NCBI GenBank assembly: GCA_040437565.1 | Contig: JBDOQK010000001.1 | Span: 868,001 to 932,000 of the forward strand | Length of the DNA: 64,000 nt | Origin: Albugo candida | Lineage: Eukaryota; Oomycota; Peronosporomycetes; Albuginales | Reading direction: 5' to 3' | Shown: in pieces, positions 12,101-20,811 of the stretch | Numbering within the stretch: position 1 is the stretch's first letter | Layout: every line of letters starts with the position of its first letter | Notes under the pieces: generated by a model | Told to the model about the DNA's origin: nothing | The model's database searches: none | Seen by the model: the letters and a program-made list of their open reading frames with translations, nothing else | Translations under genes and position numbers: made by a program

Positions 12101-13021
12101 GTACTAGAACACGAAACGTTAGAGTGTCTCGTGCAGTTTGTGCTCAAGCTGAACGAGAAGCAGTTGAAACCATTTTTTATCAAGCTCATCGAGTGGACGC
12201 AAAGTGATTCCGGTCTGTCTCGCCGACTTACCTTTTTTCGGTTGCTGTCGAAGCTTACTGAGCACCTTCGAGGAATTATCGTCCCATACTTTGGACACAC
12301 GTGGCACATGCTAAATTCAACACTGCAAGAAGTATTATCAGTGTTGAGACTTAAGCATTCACTGGACGAAAGTAACAGCGAAAGCGAGGATGAATTTTTT
12401 GCAAACGGACAAGCGTCAAAACCGAAAGCTACAAAAAAGGCCAAATTATCAAATGGAGTGATCACTACCGCAAGTACTTGTGCAAGCGATAATTCTGGTA
12501 CAGGTGGAATTCTTCGAGAGCAATATCTGCTATTATTACAACGAACAACTGAAGCTTTTGATGGTTGCTTTGTGCATGATCAGGAGCAAGCATTTGTGAC
12601 TCCTGATCGTTTCCATGCAATTATGACGTCTCTTGTGGACACTTTTGATATTTTGACTGTGAGCGACTTGACCACGTCTATCCAGAAGCGTAAAGATGTC
12701 ATTTACGGATCAGTCGTACCCTGCATAGTGCACTTGGCTTGGGCAGTTAAGGACGATTTACTTTGGAAACCCTTACACTATGCTGTCCTGTTAAAGTCAC
12801 GAAGCCGATGTGGATCAGTACGCCTTGCAAGCTTGAAAACGATAGAAAAATGTTATCAAATCATTGGCGATGAATTCTTGGTGATGCTTCCAGAGAGTTT
12901 GCCGTTTTTGTCAGAGTTGCTTGAAGACAACGACAGCGAAGTAGCAAAAACCTGTCAATATGTCATCAAGCAGATAGAAGAAATTTCCGGAGAAAGTTTG
13001 GATCAGTACCTGGTAACCTAG
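6101..13021 (+). CDS. UTP10: U3 snoRNP / SSU processome protein UTP10 (HEATR1)
   Basis: A single 2306-codon exon. UTP10/HEATR1 is a nucleolar HEAT-repeat protein of the t-UTP subcomplex, needed for rDNA transcription and early 18S pre-rRNA processing. The N-terminus carries the family signature (SSLALQLQSLREKG, then YFLLNATHKVLEFLIRRYEI and YNVDDVM...CYHESPFF). The middle is continuous alpha-helical HEAT-like repeats. The C-terminal ~350 residues fit the BP28CT region (RLTFFRLLSKLTEHLRGIIV, then an acidic linker and YEQ-like EQYLLLLQRTTEAFD) and end in a HEAT repeat around LPESLPFLSELLEDND. Length is close to the 2100-2200 residues usual in the family. No intron or disruption is visible, so the coding frame is secure. 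Confidence 0.93.
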   Translation: MTSSLALQLQSLREKGAGSKRRIVSFLYEHREAAQLDDEMIYNMACNGLIELQKLDARFDTFLEDPSKTQKNTKYNVAELFSRQRVHFRRAHLTRVEDSQLSAQLRFVIDALSGYFLLNATHKVLEFLIRRYEIHRYNVDDVMTMIICYHESPFFARMFRLLHIRDTRWEFLLSVKTQKHSSNGDHEIMVVRDVLVQRALDDTSFIEFIFDAIYPCAKDSVKHDDNNLNSYFGTSLPSNHSKLISLYTAMVLGVVQRSQIISETLLRKILPQLLRTCAAVQCPDLQISGYMILTKLSSRATFAASTLSALVKQIVKHIPRTASNHHTVLFSGSGSSSYHAILCLTHLSQTQPLLVLDRRVAKYFAQIPDLGSILRSAADNYDISNLARSILYEFLTNVTGCSIEEKGGKRDLYFDSAQCLIEVLPKSTMSPIIDDLVQKLFSEAELANYDLSDGKVASISRLCQVLSRKYMEEAEKGVQILLHNNVKLEESQTSHSKGNSRLYGQRDKFLSATFTKVPNSARFLPFSIDTHETAEVQITSLALALDHPSGNTRLQAIKTLESAVVEKDQVEFSAILDNGDILLRRLQDDSLDIVHSLISSKILSGLLLRTCAPKSVCQALSPTLKRFLSSEFAMKSCQHHHEERSTNKNPVDYLNVANALLGFLVQEFAPHTGHRFDDHILQYLLCLIANTHYKNLCLMADGESQNFRDNSSQSFVNKIIDFTSQLEHPFSSALKVWLNEGGSRSQNWSQFIQVLSKALAENVDQLLPCCLSWAHSEASQDDLGLGSHEALSPMLLIETLECSRRQDILSGADKVVLDRAFQDVLYKEYIHICTTKQDKKDNGSLLSIVKFICNFAIDHSGVYSKMAKNRFESCLMILLSAPATIFSVIETQLYSFLKQYKASEAAPISSIPRISFKSSILMSSIREIGIELDEEDERILVSVVTKRCIDIVRNAFEHADTVKSFSLLESTNALPVALVALVDEQGGVRQSAISCLEQWMDYCNNQSSKKRSGGDKAATIETYQSAITYLLDAKQDILYDSTSARRLIWSFYTADKITARRFYALLVQFVCSNPPEDFKASVKMLELLKEVEVETLWSETSDFFQQTLAGLLHVTNQNSTDVVAVLAELLTHYMRVPKKRQLTKHSSNAVLAVLKADSKHRPFAELQAAALNLLVPTLFQMLSSSTQLSLVKALLELLYQSELGSLTIKALGVLQQWPLSSSIYRDLLREFSTAGGGHLAHTECLLEILSHQLINRPEDSNMEMSRSMFAILRDLFASILSSADMHTNVSQYLFQILFVCLRHLCEKSGSISAVEPVNKIVEKKTLKRKPGKKSKSLILDVNREAQDLVGFTLQCLRREGISVQTRNDALLFVGALVSVDPGSVLRSLPSILHPETDVKGNKSNQNTDDYSFHVLETIITYVTPHVVMNAADVVPRNGSRAITIADYIRLFVDNYEDLQVFRRRQLFKTLTGCLGKDCISEVVVILIEHAVHADAAMNFADLLHDAHAVLSDWDVENQIESLRAILGFCNQLLPQLAECSDENGRDQDSKENDMEDGESKPAKLMTFLPASPNQTRVLEQSLIDYVLVHLSDEKLQTLTDQAGATSEGDEGDFESGHRLQRQYLQLAQATLLFYRRVTRQRICTRDATIAIFWVNLGNRVMEIVSALQNLLSTPSFLALVGELLHHDNSMVRKKAMQLFNARLEEKRNDLTPIEELLYMEMIPELDEILQTQVNEECSGEHHSIPLNVEAWTTIQVALLSLDILARNFASNPQYQKNFNCVLKSIVKFLDVDLESLINQAKKTGQHVQVIGCAFVCLASICDATGPLVIPFLPKFFPQLLLGIEVSELKLREGNSNSGLQLFLECLLRALQTFTSKVAKFVTPYLARTIQCLLLPSLLATDSTCSNSTKIILDSAFRNVINNVDFRHVIPALTGPVLQATIATSSDASMLKLLSMMSTIVTELPTSNVRQHLPLLARFYVTVMDLRRLHDLHRIVLHDLDVLEHETLECLVQFVLKLNEKQLKPFFIKLIEWTQSDSGLSRRLTFFRLLSKLTEHLRGIIVPYFGHTWHMLNSTLQEVLSVLRLKHSLDESNSESEDEFFANGQASKPKATKKAKLSNGVITTASTCASDNSGTGGILREQYLLLLQRTTEAFDGCFVHDQEQAFVTPDRFHAIMTSLVDTFDILTVSDLTTSIQKRKDVIYGSVVPCIVHLAWAVKDDLLWKPLHYAVLLKSRSRCGSVRLASLKTIEKCYQIIGDEFLVMLPESLPFLSELLEDNDSEVAKTCQYVIKQIEEISGESLDQYLVT

Positions 13022-13706
13022 ATGGGAGGTAGCAATTCTCCGTTTACACCGTTGCACAAACTAGATATTCGTTTTGATTTATCTTGCATATAAAACAATA
13101 TCATATTGGCATCCGCACTCGACCTTGTGAATACTCTAGTATTGTCTGATACGTATGTCATGCTATCCGGAAATCATCTCGGTGAAAATTGGGTCTTATT
13201 TGCACACTATCTAGGTCCATGCGATCTAGACGGAGCGGTAGACAAGCCACCACGGGCATCCATTACAAGCTACCTAGTACCCGATTGACACAACATCATG
13301 CAAACTAGAGCATGAGGAAGAAGTCATCATGGGGAATTGTTACATCCAGCCACATAGTTCAATTGTATGGTAAAGTGGATACTTTACATGGCACCTGTGC
13401 GTAAGCAACGGTCAATGCATGTCGCCGGTGAATGCGAAGTGAGATATATCCATTCTATTGCTATTACGCATTCTATCACCCGTCATCGATAGATCTGTGC
13501 TACTTTTGACGAAAAAACAGTACATTGCTGAGTATCGTTTGATTTTTTTACATGTGCTGCTTTTGCTTTGCTATGATCCAAGTCTGTTGCTATTGCTTCA
13601 AATTGCCCCATCACGCTTTTGCATATTCGAGAGTGCTACGAATACGATGCATGAACTTACCGTCGTTCTTGTCATAGTGTAAGCAACATTACATTAGCCG
13701 AGCACG
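13022..13706. other. intergenic region, nothing recognised
   Basis: About 685 bp between UTP10 and the next gene. Two 60-74 codon open frames occur but have no coding-like composition or recognisable motif. Confidence 0.5.
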
Positions 13707-14066
13707 ATGCGAGCAAGCCACAATGGTTTAGACTTTCGACGACGAAAGAATTACGGGAAGAGACCGAAATTTTCCAAGTACTCGAGAAACTACGAGAAGC
13801 AAAAAGATCAGCTTCCTGATGCTGGTCACTCTCATTTCAAGCATTCATTTCTTGAGAATCCGTGGGGAGAAATGGAAGCCTCAATTCATGCTACGCATTC
13901 GCTTGGAAACAGCGGACAAGGAAATGCTGTCGCTAGTTTTCCTAGGAAAGAAGCATGGTTTAAACCATCGTTTTTGCTAGATCCGTGGGAACCCCTTATA
14001 ACTCAATGGCAAATGTACTCGCAAGTCGTAGGGATAGATGCCTACCCACCTCGATATACAATGTAG
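13707..14066 (+). CDS. TTDN1/MPLKIP-like small protein with a duplicated FKxSFLxxPW motif
   Basis: A 119-aa single-exon protein. The N-terminal ~30 residues are basic (DFRRRKNYGKRPKFSKYSRN). Two copies of one short motif follow: HFKHSFLENPWGEME near residue 45 and WFKPSFLLDPWEPL near residue 87. The second closely resembles the conserved C-terminal FKPSMLEDPW block of human MPLKIP/TTDN1, a disordered nuclear protein mutated in non-photosensitive trichothiodystrophy and linked to the intron lariat-debranching machinery. The rest is low-complexity, as in that family. Family membership rests on this motif only. Confidence 0.55.
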   Translation: MRASHNGLDFRRRKNYGKRPKFSKYSRNYEKQKDQLPDAGHSHFKHSFLENPWGEMEASIHATHSLGNSGQGNAVASFPRKEAWFKPSFLLDPWEPLITQWQMYSQVVGIDAYPPRYTM

Positions 14067-15056
14067 CTGAGAAATAACTTGGTAGTATAAATGCAAATAT
14101 CCTGATCGAGGTCATTAACACTCATTGTCCTACGATCAACGGTTGTCACATAATAATTCCATGCGATTGTCACCTCGGAGATATTCGACTTCATACGGTC
14201 CAGCAAAGTGAGCAAGAGCTTGATCTATTCAGTCACGTGCAAGATGAATCGGTGCCACATCCGACTTTACCATCTCGCGTGTATTCGACACAAAATCACA
14301 ATATGTGAGCCATTATGTCTCTAAGTCAAAGTCACACACTACCCATCGTGTGAGACCCTACCATATTTCAAATTTGTCTTGTGCAAGTTTTGCAACAGAA
14401 CGACAAGAACCAGTAATTGTGCGATGACCGGACGCCACAGAGAGTACAAAGTCAAAGTGGTCCATTCATGCGGGAAGCAAAATCAGCGGTCATGCAACTA
14501 ACTTCCGTCAATCAATATCTATGATAATTAGACGTGACGATGGACCTTATGCAGCTGAGGTCTACTCCTTCCGCGAAGCGCTCAGCTGTTTCGCTTACGA
14601 GACAACGGAAAACATTACTGGTAATACATAAATTAGCGCGGAAAATACTTCAGTAGCCTAGTAACGCATGCTGACCATTGAATCTTGATGATTTTGTGCA
14701 ATGTTTCCTCTATAGACCGGTACATCCACGAATTTATGCATCAAGCTTCGATTACTGTGTGCTTGAGAATGAATCAAGCATCTGCGGCATTTGCATCGGA
14801 AAAAGATTACTTCGTTGCAGGAATGGAAGATCTGGACTCAACATCGCTGGTATAACACGTATGCTAGTACAATATCGACTTATTACTGATACAGCGAATA
14901 CGTATAGGTCAAAGAGAAACCCCACAATGTGCCCCGAGATGCAGCTAAATACGTCATGAAAATGTGCACACAAAAGGTGCAAAAATAGGTTCCAGGACAT
15001 TATTAGTGTGCTTACACCATCCCACACCCGCGCACTGAGTCGATTAGTGGAGAAAT
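14067..15056. other. intergenic region, nothing recognised
   Basis: Nearly 1 kb with no supported gene. The 93- and 121-codon frames on opposite strands around 14.7-15.1 kb overlap each other and lack motifs. Confidence 0.5.
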
Positions 15057-16448
15057 ATGGCGTCCTCAGGATTGTATCGATACGAACATGCACGTTATAG
15101 TATGGAATACTTCTCACCTGGACCCAACAGTCAAAGTCGTACCGCCGGAGTGAGCTCTGCCGTTTTTAATTTAATTAGTACAATGATCGGTGGTGGAATT
15201 CTTTCCTTACCCTTTGCTTTTGAAAAATGCGGGCTAATTCCGGCAATTATTCTATTGTTTACCAGCGCGATTGCATCAACTTTTAGTTATTATGTAATTG
15301 TCAGCTGCAGTAGACGCGGAAAAGCCAACAGCTATGAGGATATTGTCAGGAAAGCGCTAGGGCCTTGGGCAGCGTTCATCACTGTGCTTCTATTGGTTTG
15401 CCTTACGTTTCTTACAATGGTAGGATATGTGATCCTCATGCGAGATCTTGTCGTATCATTGGCATCACACTACATATTCGGTCGAGAAATGATCCAAGGA
15501 GAGATCATGATCTCGTTGGTACTCTGTGCTATATGCATCTTGCCGCTATTATTATTTATTTCTATGGACTCGCTACACTTCACATCGCTGTGCAGCGTAC
15601 TATCAATGTCGGTATTGCTTGTAACAATCGGCATTCGTGCGATTTGTCTACCAAACACTGAAGATTCGAAACCCGATGCTGAGATGGATTTGTCAGGAGA
15701 GAAAGCGAACATTCTGCTTTTTCCATCACATTGGACAAATTTATTCTTCGCATTCCCGATAATTTGCGTTGCGTTTTTGGGACAATTCAATGTACTTCCG
15801 ATCTATCGAGAATTGCGGAAACCAACTCGACAAAGACTAAAAAAGATCCTTGGATTAACAATCTTCTCGACATCGATCGTTTACATGATCGTAGGAACAC
15901 TGGGATTTATAATAGGTTATCGTACATCGCGACCAGTGCCTGCAAACATTCTGAATATGTTTGCTGTCACCGATACACTCGTGAATGTCGGAAGATTCGG
16001 TTTACTTATAACACTTTTTCTAAATTTCCCATTATTGATGCAACCGTGTCGCCGTAATCTGTCTCGACTAATCAAGTACTCGCGCTTTGGAGTCTTATAT
16101 GAGCGAGATGAAGATTTGGCTTTGCTTCGACCGGACTTTCAGCGCCTCAATGGACCCAGCACGTCGAAGCCTTGGCCGGCCTATCATGTTGTATCAACTG
16201 TCGCTTTGTTGACTTGTGCGGTTGTTATGGCTCTGATTGTTTCAAATGTGGCTATTGTGTGGAATGTGATGGGTTCTTTTATCGGATTGTTGATTTCGTA
16301 CATCTTGCCGTGCGCATCATACATTCGGATTCGAGACAAGCCTAATTCGGATATAAGGAAATTGTCGGCGTGGATTCTACTCATACTCAGCGCCATAGCT
16401 TCTCTCATTTGCTCGATCAATTCGGTGACTTCCATATTACAAAAGTAA
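15057..16448 (+). CDS. Amino-acid permease, AAAP family (SLC38/36-like)
   Basis: A 463-aa single-exon membrane protein. After a ~30-residue cytosolic N-terminus it opens with the AAAP hallmark VFNLISTMIGGGILSLPFAF in the first transmembrane helix. About ten further hydrophobic segments follow, for example IILLFTSAIASTFSYYVIVS, AFITVLLLVCLTFLTMVGYV and NLFFAFPIICVAFLGQFNVL, and the chain finishes with WILLILSAIASLICSIN. The family moves neutral or cationic amino acids with H+ or Na+ across the plasma or vacuolar membrane; the substrate cannot be told from sequence. FARSB starts 80 bp downstream on the same strand. Confidence 0.88.
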   Translation: MASSGLYRYEHARYSMEYFSPGPNSQSRTAGVSSAVFNLISTMIGGGILSLPFAFEKCGLIPAIILLFTSAIASTFSYYVIVSCSRRGKANSYEDIVRKALGPWAAFITVLLLVCLTFLTMVGYVILMRDLVVSLASHYIFGREMIQGEIMISLVLCAICILPLLLFISMDSLHFTSLCSVLSMSVLLVTIGIRAICLPNTEDSKPDAEMDLSGEKANILLFPSHWTNLFFAFPIICVAFLGQFNVLPIYRELRKPTRQRLKKILGLTIFSTSIVYMIVGTLGFIIGYRTSRPVPANILNMFAVTDTLVNVGRFGLLITLFLNFPLLMQPCRRNLSRLIKYSRFGVLYERDEDLALLRPDFQRLNGPSTSKPWPAYHVVSTVALLTCAVVMALIVSNVAIVWNVMGSFIGLLISYILPCASYIRIRDKPNSDIRKLSAWILLILSAIASLICSINSVTSILQK

Positions 16449-16528
16449 CGTGGGTCAGCTTGTTATGACCCGAATAATATACCGGCCTGAGAACCCTTTT
16501 AGCATCTCCATCCAATAATTGATTTGTG

Positions 16529-18781
16529 ATGCCAACTGTTTCGGTGCAACGCGATCTGCTGTTCCAAGCACTTGGTAGAGAGTTTACGGACGAAGAGTTT
16601 GATCACCTTTGCTTTGAATTTGGTATTGAGCTGGATGACATAACCAATGAAAAGCAATTGAAACAACGTGAAGCGCAAAACACTAAAGATACTACCGTTC
16701 AATATTCAGAATCCGTATTGTACAAAATCGACGTTCCTGCAAATCGCATTGACCTTCTCTGCTTGGAAGGCATATCGAGAGCCTTGAGGATTTTCATGAA
16801 TCTCGAGAACCCGCCTTCTTATTCGCTCCAAAATTCCTTCGGTCGAGAACCTCTTCAATTTCGTGTCAAAGCGACCACAAAGGTACTCTACTTTCTTGAT
16901 ACCAGCATTCGATCTGCCAATGTTCATGTTGTAGCTCGTTCGGCCTTTTATGGTGGCTGCTGTCCTTAACAATGTTCAGCTCACGCAGGAACGTTATGAT
17001 AGCTTTATCGATTTGCAGGATAAGCTGCATCAAAATATCTGCCGCCGGAGAACACTGGTAGCCATCGGTACTCACGATTTGGACACAGTGGAAGGACCAT
17101 TTACCTACACAGTAAGTCGCTTGCGTAGTCAGCCGAAAAATATGAATCAAATATATATCGATAGGCGCTCCCACCAGGAGAAATACAGTTTATTCCATTA
17201 AGTCAGTCGCATTCCTATGATGCGAAAACGTTGCTGGATGTGTATCGAACCAATCCAGAATACAAGCATCTCAAGCCATATACAGACATTATCTATGATA
17301 AAGAAGTGTACCCCGTGGTTTTGGACAACAAGAATGTTGTCCTGTCACTTCCTCCTATTATCAACGGCGAGCATTCGAAAATCTCTGTAAAGACTCGGAA
17401 TATTTTGATCGAATGCACTGCAACGGATCTGAGAAAGGCTAAGATTGTATTGAATACTATGGTTACAATGTTTTCGCAATACTGCGATTCACCATACTGC
17501 ATCGAACCTGTTCAAATCGTGTATGAAGACGNNNNNNNNNNNNNNNNNNNNNNNNNNNNNNNNNNNNNNNNNNNNNNNNNNNNNNNNNNNNNNNNNNNNN
17601 NNNNNNNNNNNNNNNNNNNNNNNNNNNNNNNTGTTGTCCTGTCACTTCCTCCTATTATCAACGGCGAGCATTCGAAAATCTCTGTAAAGACTCGGAATAT
17701 TTTGATCGAATGCACTGCAACGGATCTGAGAAAGGCTAAGATTGTATTGAATACTATGGTTACAATGTTTTCGCAATACTGCGATTCACCATATTGCATC
17801 GAACCTGTTCAAATCGTGTATGAAGACGATAGCATTTGCGATGAAGTTGTACCAGATTTGGAGACTCGGCAAGTGTATGTTGCAATCGCAGATGTATATT
17901 CAATGCTTTTTGGTCAACGAGAGCCTTTGGAGCTAGATGAAGCGCGAATGTGCGCACTCTGTGACAAGATGCAGCTATGTGCTCAGGTGGATGACTGCGG
18001 AAAGAAGCTTGTAGTACAAATTCCACCAACTCGGTCAGATATTCTACACCCTATCGATGTGATCGAAGACATCGGTATCGCGTACGGCTTTAATAACATT
18101 CCCCATACAATTCCAAAAACAAAGACCTTCGGAGCTCCTCAGCCATTAAATAAATTAACAGATCAACTGCGTGAAGAGATCAGTAGAGGAGGGTTCATGG
18201 AGCTGCTCACGCACGGCTTATGCTCCCATAATGAGAACTTTGAATTTCTGAACACAAAAGACGATGGCACAAAAGCAGTCGTACTTCGGAATCCAGCAAC
18301 GATCGAGTTTGAAGTGGTTCGAACGTCACTGATCCCTGGAGTTTTGAAAACGATTCAGAACAACAAGTCGCTGTCGTTCAAAGACGGGTTGAAACTGTTC
18401 GAGATTTCGGATGTGGTGCTATTGGACCCAAATTCAGATGTTGGCGCATCGAACGTTCGTCGAATTTGTGCAGCATACACCGGTCTCACAGACGGCTTTG
18501 AGATTATCCATGGTTTGGTTGACCGCATCATGCTACTACTTGGCTTTCGTAACGTTGTCGAAGCTCCAGATATCGTGAGCAAGCTCGACGAATACTACTC
18601 GATCGACCCTTCCTCTCATCAAACCTACTTTGAAGGACGTTGTGCGGACGTGAATCTGCATTCCTTTGGAAAAACAAAGCAACTGGGAACCTTTGGTGTC
18701 TTACATCCTCACGTGCTCGAAAGCTTTGATTTAGCGCATCCGACTTCGACATTGGAAATGGATTTAGAACCGTTAGTATGA
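16529..18781 (+). CDS. FARSB: Phenylalanyl-tRNA synthetase beta subunit, cytosolic
   Basis: Exons 16529-16882, 16935-17111 and 17165-18781, with introns of 52 and 53 nt (GT...AG, phase 0). Exon 3 contains an assembly overlap; the true reading is 17165-17531 then 17829-18781. FARSB pairs with the alpha subunit to charge tRNA-Phe. Visible family blocks are [17 protein letters not shown], the B3/4 core [20 protein letters not shown] with AIGTHDLDT, the [16 protein letters not shown] block, the B5 domain ([18 protein letters not shown] with AYGFNNI) and the C-terminal catalytic-like fold ([27 protein letters not shown]). The open frame continues a few codons into the first intron, which makes the unspliced frame look different. 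Domain order and length (about 585 aa) match eukaryotic FARSB. Confidence 0.95.
17335..17828. repeat. assembly gap flanked by a 197-bp duplicated overlap with one SNP
   Basis: N run at 17532-17631. Sequence 17335-17531 recurs at 17632-17828 with one visible C/T difference (ccatactgc versus ccatattgc), which is synonymous (Tyr). Probably two haplotypes of the same FARSB exon. Confidence 0.95.
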
Positions 18782-18913
18782 ATACATTCCGAGTGTCCGC
18801 CAAAATAATAAACGCGACTTTACCATTCGTTCACTCTATAAAAAGCTTGTGCTTTCGATCTCGACCTCTATGCGGTTACATTGTAATTCGAATTCTGCGG
18901 ATGAAATCACTCA

Positions 18914-20361
18914 ATGAGTGTTTTGGATCGCATTAACCATCAGCTCGAGTGTCATGCTGAGGCATCAAGCACATTATTGTCAGATATATTCGAAAGACTG
19001 AAAGCACTGGAGGCTCAATTTGCTGATTTTAGAGCACATAACTCAGCTATCTCGCGTCAAGAAGCTCAGACTGGAAACAATGTTGTCTTGGAGAAACAAG
19101 TAGAAATAGAGGTTTTAGCTGATGATCAGGAGAAATCGTGCGATGGCGTAAGTTGCCAACCGGATAGACCTCCTCCCCACATAGAATGCAGATACCATAT
19201 TGACGCTATCACAACAAGTGAGCAATCGGAAGCTCTGCAAGGCCTTGTTCATAAGCTTCAGGAAGAACTACAGCAAACAGCAATGGTGATATTTATCTGT
19301 TTCATCTGTCAGGTTACTTACTATTTTTATTTTTCTACCAGAATGTTGAGAAACAACTCCGAGAAGCGGACGAACGTTTTTCCAGAATTAATGCAACGTG
19401 CGATGCAATCACGTGCAAGCTGATGGATATTCAAGTCAAACCACCCTCTTCAGAGTGGCCACAATTAGCAACAAAAGTCGCTCTTGGTCAGCATCTGCAT
19501 CATATCAAAGCAATGATGCTTGCGAAGACAGTATCCGGTGCAGCTCAACGGGCAATTTCTGTCGAAGCTTTTAAAAATCCTGCCGAATCGCAGGTGCCTA
19601 CAAACCCGACAGCTGGGACGCCCCTCGACAACACATTGGTGGATCCAAGCGGTGAGGCTTCTCAACAAGATGCTGTAGACTTGGAGGAAGAACAAGTACT
19701 CGACTCTACATGGGCCCAAAAGCACGACCCAGGAATAAATGAAGGATTTAGTATGCGACAAAATGTGGATGCAGAATCGGAAGGCGGTACATTGTCCAAC
19801 TTTGTGGGGTCAATCGATGACACCGGCCTGGTCATGGGGACTCGGGCTGAAGTCGAAGAAATTTTGCTATTCCAAGTGGCTCAACTCGAGAAGCAGCAGG
19901 TGGACATGGAGCTTTCACTCGCTGATATCAGACGACAATTGAATGAATTCCATGGCGAAACAAATTCAGCATTGAATCCCAAAAAAGAATCTACAATTGT
20001 GAACAATTTCATAATGGATTGGCAAAGTAATGTGAATGATTTGAGAGATGAATTGATAGAAATAACCAAGCAATTTATGACCAAAAGCGATTTCCATGCA
20101 TTCATTGAGACACTTCCTTCACGAAACATGCAAAGACGAGATGATGTGACAATCACGAGGTCAAGCAAGAATATAAGAATGACCACTGCCGCAAGTCGAA
20201 CATTCTTAGCTACTCCAACAAGGACAAAGCTGGAAGTTTTGGATCCGCTTTTCGTGTTAACAACATCCGCACCGACCACAAAACCGAGATTACATCCAAG
20301 GCTGGGTGCTTTGCATGGCCGTGGACCTACGATCGAGCTAACTGGGAAAAGACTTGGATAG
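18914..20361 (+). CDS. unidentified coiled-coil protein, 463 aa
   Basis: Two exons, 18914-19285 and 19342-20361, joined by a 56-nt intron (GTGATA...CTACCAG, phase 0). Read separately they look like two adjacent open frames, but splicing restores one chain. Coiled-coil segments lie at the N-terminus (SVLDRINHQLECH, DIFERLKALEAQF), around the splice junction (LVHKLQEELQQT, then NVEKQLREADERFSRI) and near residue 310 (ILLFQVAQLEKQQVDMELSL). An acidic low-complexity stretch separates them. The C-terminus is Thr/Arg/Pro-rich (TTAASRTFLATPTRTK). No catalytic motif or targeting signal is visible, and I cannot name a family. Confidence 0.7.
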
Positions 20362-20414
20362 ATAATTGCTCTTAATTTATATGATCTCGCTTCACACTTC
20401 CAGCGATAAAAGTC

Positions 20415-20660
20415 AGTTAGGGAATCCTTAATACGGCACAGTCCAGCGAGGAGCGACCTAGGCTTCGGCCAGTAGACGATCCGCCTGGTGTGGGGCCCGT
20501 ATTCAGGCTCTTTGCGTAGAAGCTTCGTCGATGGGGTCAAGTGCGTCAGTCATAGGATCATGCTCTCAACGCCTTCAGTGACGGCAGCTCCCTGAGCACC
20601 GCGCTGTCGTAAAACACCCTTTTAGACCGAGTGCAGGTAAGAGAGTGCGTCGTCACGCAA
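20415..20660. ncRNA. candidate structured non-coding RNA (strand uncertain)
   Basis: A GC-rich stretch between the convergent 3' ends of the coiled-coil gene and eIF3c. Self-complementary pairs visible on the plus strand are: GGC-TTCG-GCC, a C(UUCG)G tetraloop hairpin at 20461-20470; GACGA...TCGTC (about 20475/20525) enclosing GCCTG...CAGGC; ACGGCAG...CTGTCGT (about 20581-20611, one G-U pair); and TGCGT-CGTC-ACGCA near 20647-20660. The tetraloop favours the plus strand; a TTTT run at 20408-20411 read on the minus strand would suit a minus-strand Pol III transcript. It does not match the signatures I know for spliceosomal RNAs, U3, RNase P/MRP, SRP RNA or tRNA. Confidence 0.35.
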
Positions 20661-20811
20661 ACGTAATAAGAGTAAGAAGCTCACAACGCAAAGGAATGAG
20701 CATATAATGACAGTTGGACCAGAAAGCACGTGTATTTCCAGTTACGCATCGGACTCCATCCTTCCGTGTGCGAGCGGTAATAGGAACGAAATAAAGGCTC
20801 CTACTATCACT

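Noticed and set aside
19881-20540. 219-codon minus-strand frame overlapping the coiled-coil gene
   Set aside because: It crosses a spliced plus-strand gene and the GC-rich block and shows no motif.
20415-20660. Identification of the GC-rich block as U3, RNase P/MRP, SRP or a spliceosomal RNA
   Set aside because: None of the conserved core sequences of these RNAs could be found on either strand.
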